A DNA stretch of 5,627 bases from Chloroflexota bacterium (lineage in GTDB: Bacteria; Chloroflexota; Dehalococcoidia; Plut-88900), in the NCBI GenBank assembly GCA_022572865.1, contig JACZVB010000121.1:1-5627 (forward strand), in the 5' to 3' direction. A program made the translations under genes and the position numbers. Of this stretch, positions 5,523-5,627 are shown piece after piece; position 1 is the first letter of the stretch; every line of letters begins with the position of its first letter. Below the pieces are notes generated by a model. That model was not told where the DNA came from and made no database searches. It worked only from the letters and a program-made list of their open reading frames with translations.

Positions 5523-5616
5523 AAGCGGAGGGCGATAGATGGCTTCAAGAAAGTCCGCACCACCCCAGATCCTTCACGGAGTTTATCCTGAGAAACGAAG
5601 GGCTCAGGCTGACAGA
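5464..5616 (+). repeat. 66-nt tandem duplication of the right half of hairpin copy 3
   Basis: The 27-nt blocks at 5464-5490 and 5530-5556 agree at 25 of 27 positions, with a period of 66. After each comes an AGATCCTTCAC block (near 5496 and 5567). The second unit ends in CTCAGGCTGACAGA (5603-5616), one base different from the right terminus of copy 2. It also carries an extra segment of about 20 nt around 5578-5600. The whole compound element therefore spans 5423-5616. Confidence 0.65.
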
Positions 5617-5627
5617 ACCGGTAGACA

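Noticed and set aside
5318..5591. Small frames on both strands over the final intergenic region
   Set aside because: They translate the dispersed repeat (peptides such as VILNEVKDL are typical products of such repeats) and overlap the end of glcE.
2417..5616. Insertion sequence or transposon explanation for the repeats
   Set aside because: The elements are 100-195 bp with no transposase frame and no target duplication that I can see. A MITE-like origin remains possible but is unsupported.

Overview
The window reads as a piece of an uncultured bacterial genome, probably a metagenomic contig. Four reading frames look real, all on the + strand. From about position 541 the DNA is GC-rich. Three intergenic gaps carry a dispersed hairpin repeat whose arms resemble the GTCATTCTGAG...CTCAGGATGACA repeats I associate with Dehalococcoidia/SAR202-type Chloroflexota. 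That affiliation is an inference from the repeat style and from the GlcD/GlcE-type oxidases; no marker gene is present to prove it.

Layout. Positions 1-270 are very AT-rich (about 17-28% G+C in 61-240) and non-coding, with a plausible sigma70 promoter (TTGACA, 17 bp, TAGATT). Positions 271-1416 form one open frame made of two unrelated parts. Codons 1-90 encode a type IV prepilin or pseudopilin N-terminus, and codons 91-381 encode the C-terminal part of GlcD, the glycolate/lactate oxidase FAD subunit. The switch at about 540 coincides with a composition step from about 45% to 60% G+C, so it marks either a real recombination joint or a chimeric assembly. Next come a homocysteine S-methyltransferase-family gene (1450-2397), a membrane-anchored pentapeptide-repeat protein (2666-3802) and a GlcE-like FAD-binding subunit (4053-5402).

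How the genes relate. The GlcD fragment and GlcE belong to the same type of oxidase (GlcDEF), but two apparently unrelated genes separate them and no GlcF iron-sulfur subunit is visible. The methyltransferase lies 33 nt after the glcD stop and could be co-transcribed with it. Each of the other three genes is followed, 17-20 nt after its stop codon, by one copy of the hairpin repeat. This makes each of them look like the end of a transcription unit. The repeat copies show internal rearrangements: a nested hairpin with an inverted core, a 23-nt tandem array reaching the glcE ribosome binding region, and a 66-nt tandem duplication.

I see no wholly new multi-gene system. The points most worth checking are the pilin-GlcD joint, the repeats at a fixed distance from stop codons, the Cys-to-His change at the predicted zinc site of the methyltransferase, and the ten-residue pattern in the pentapeptide protein. 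No gene-free stretch exceeds 300 bases.
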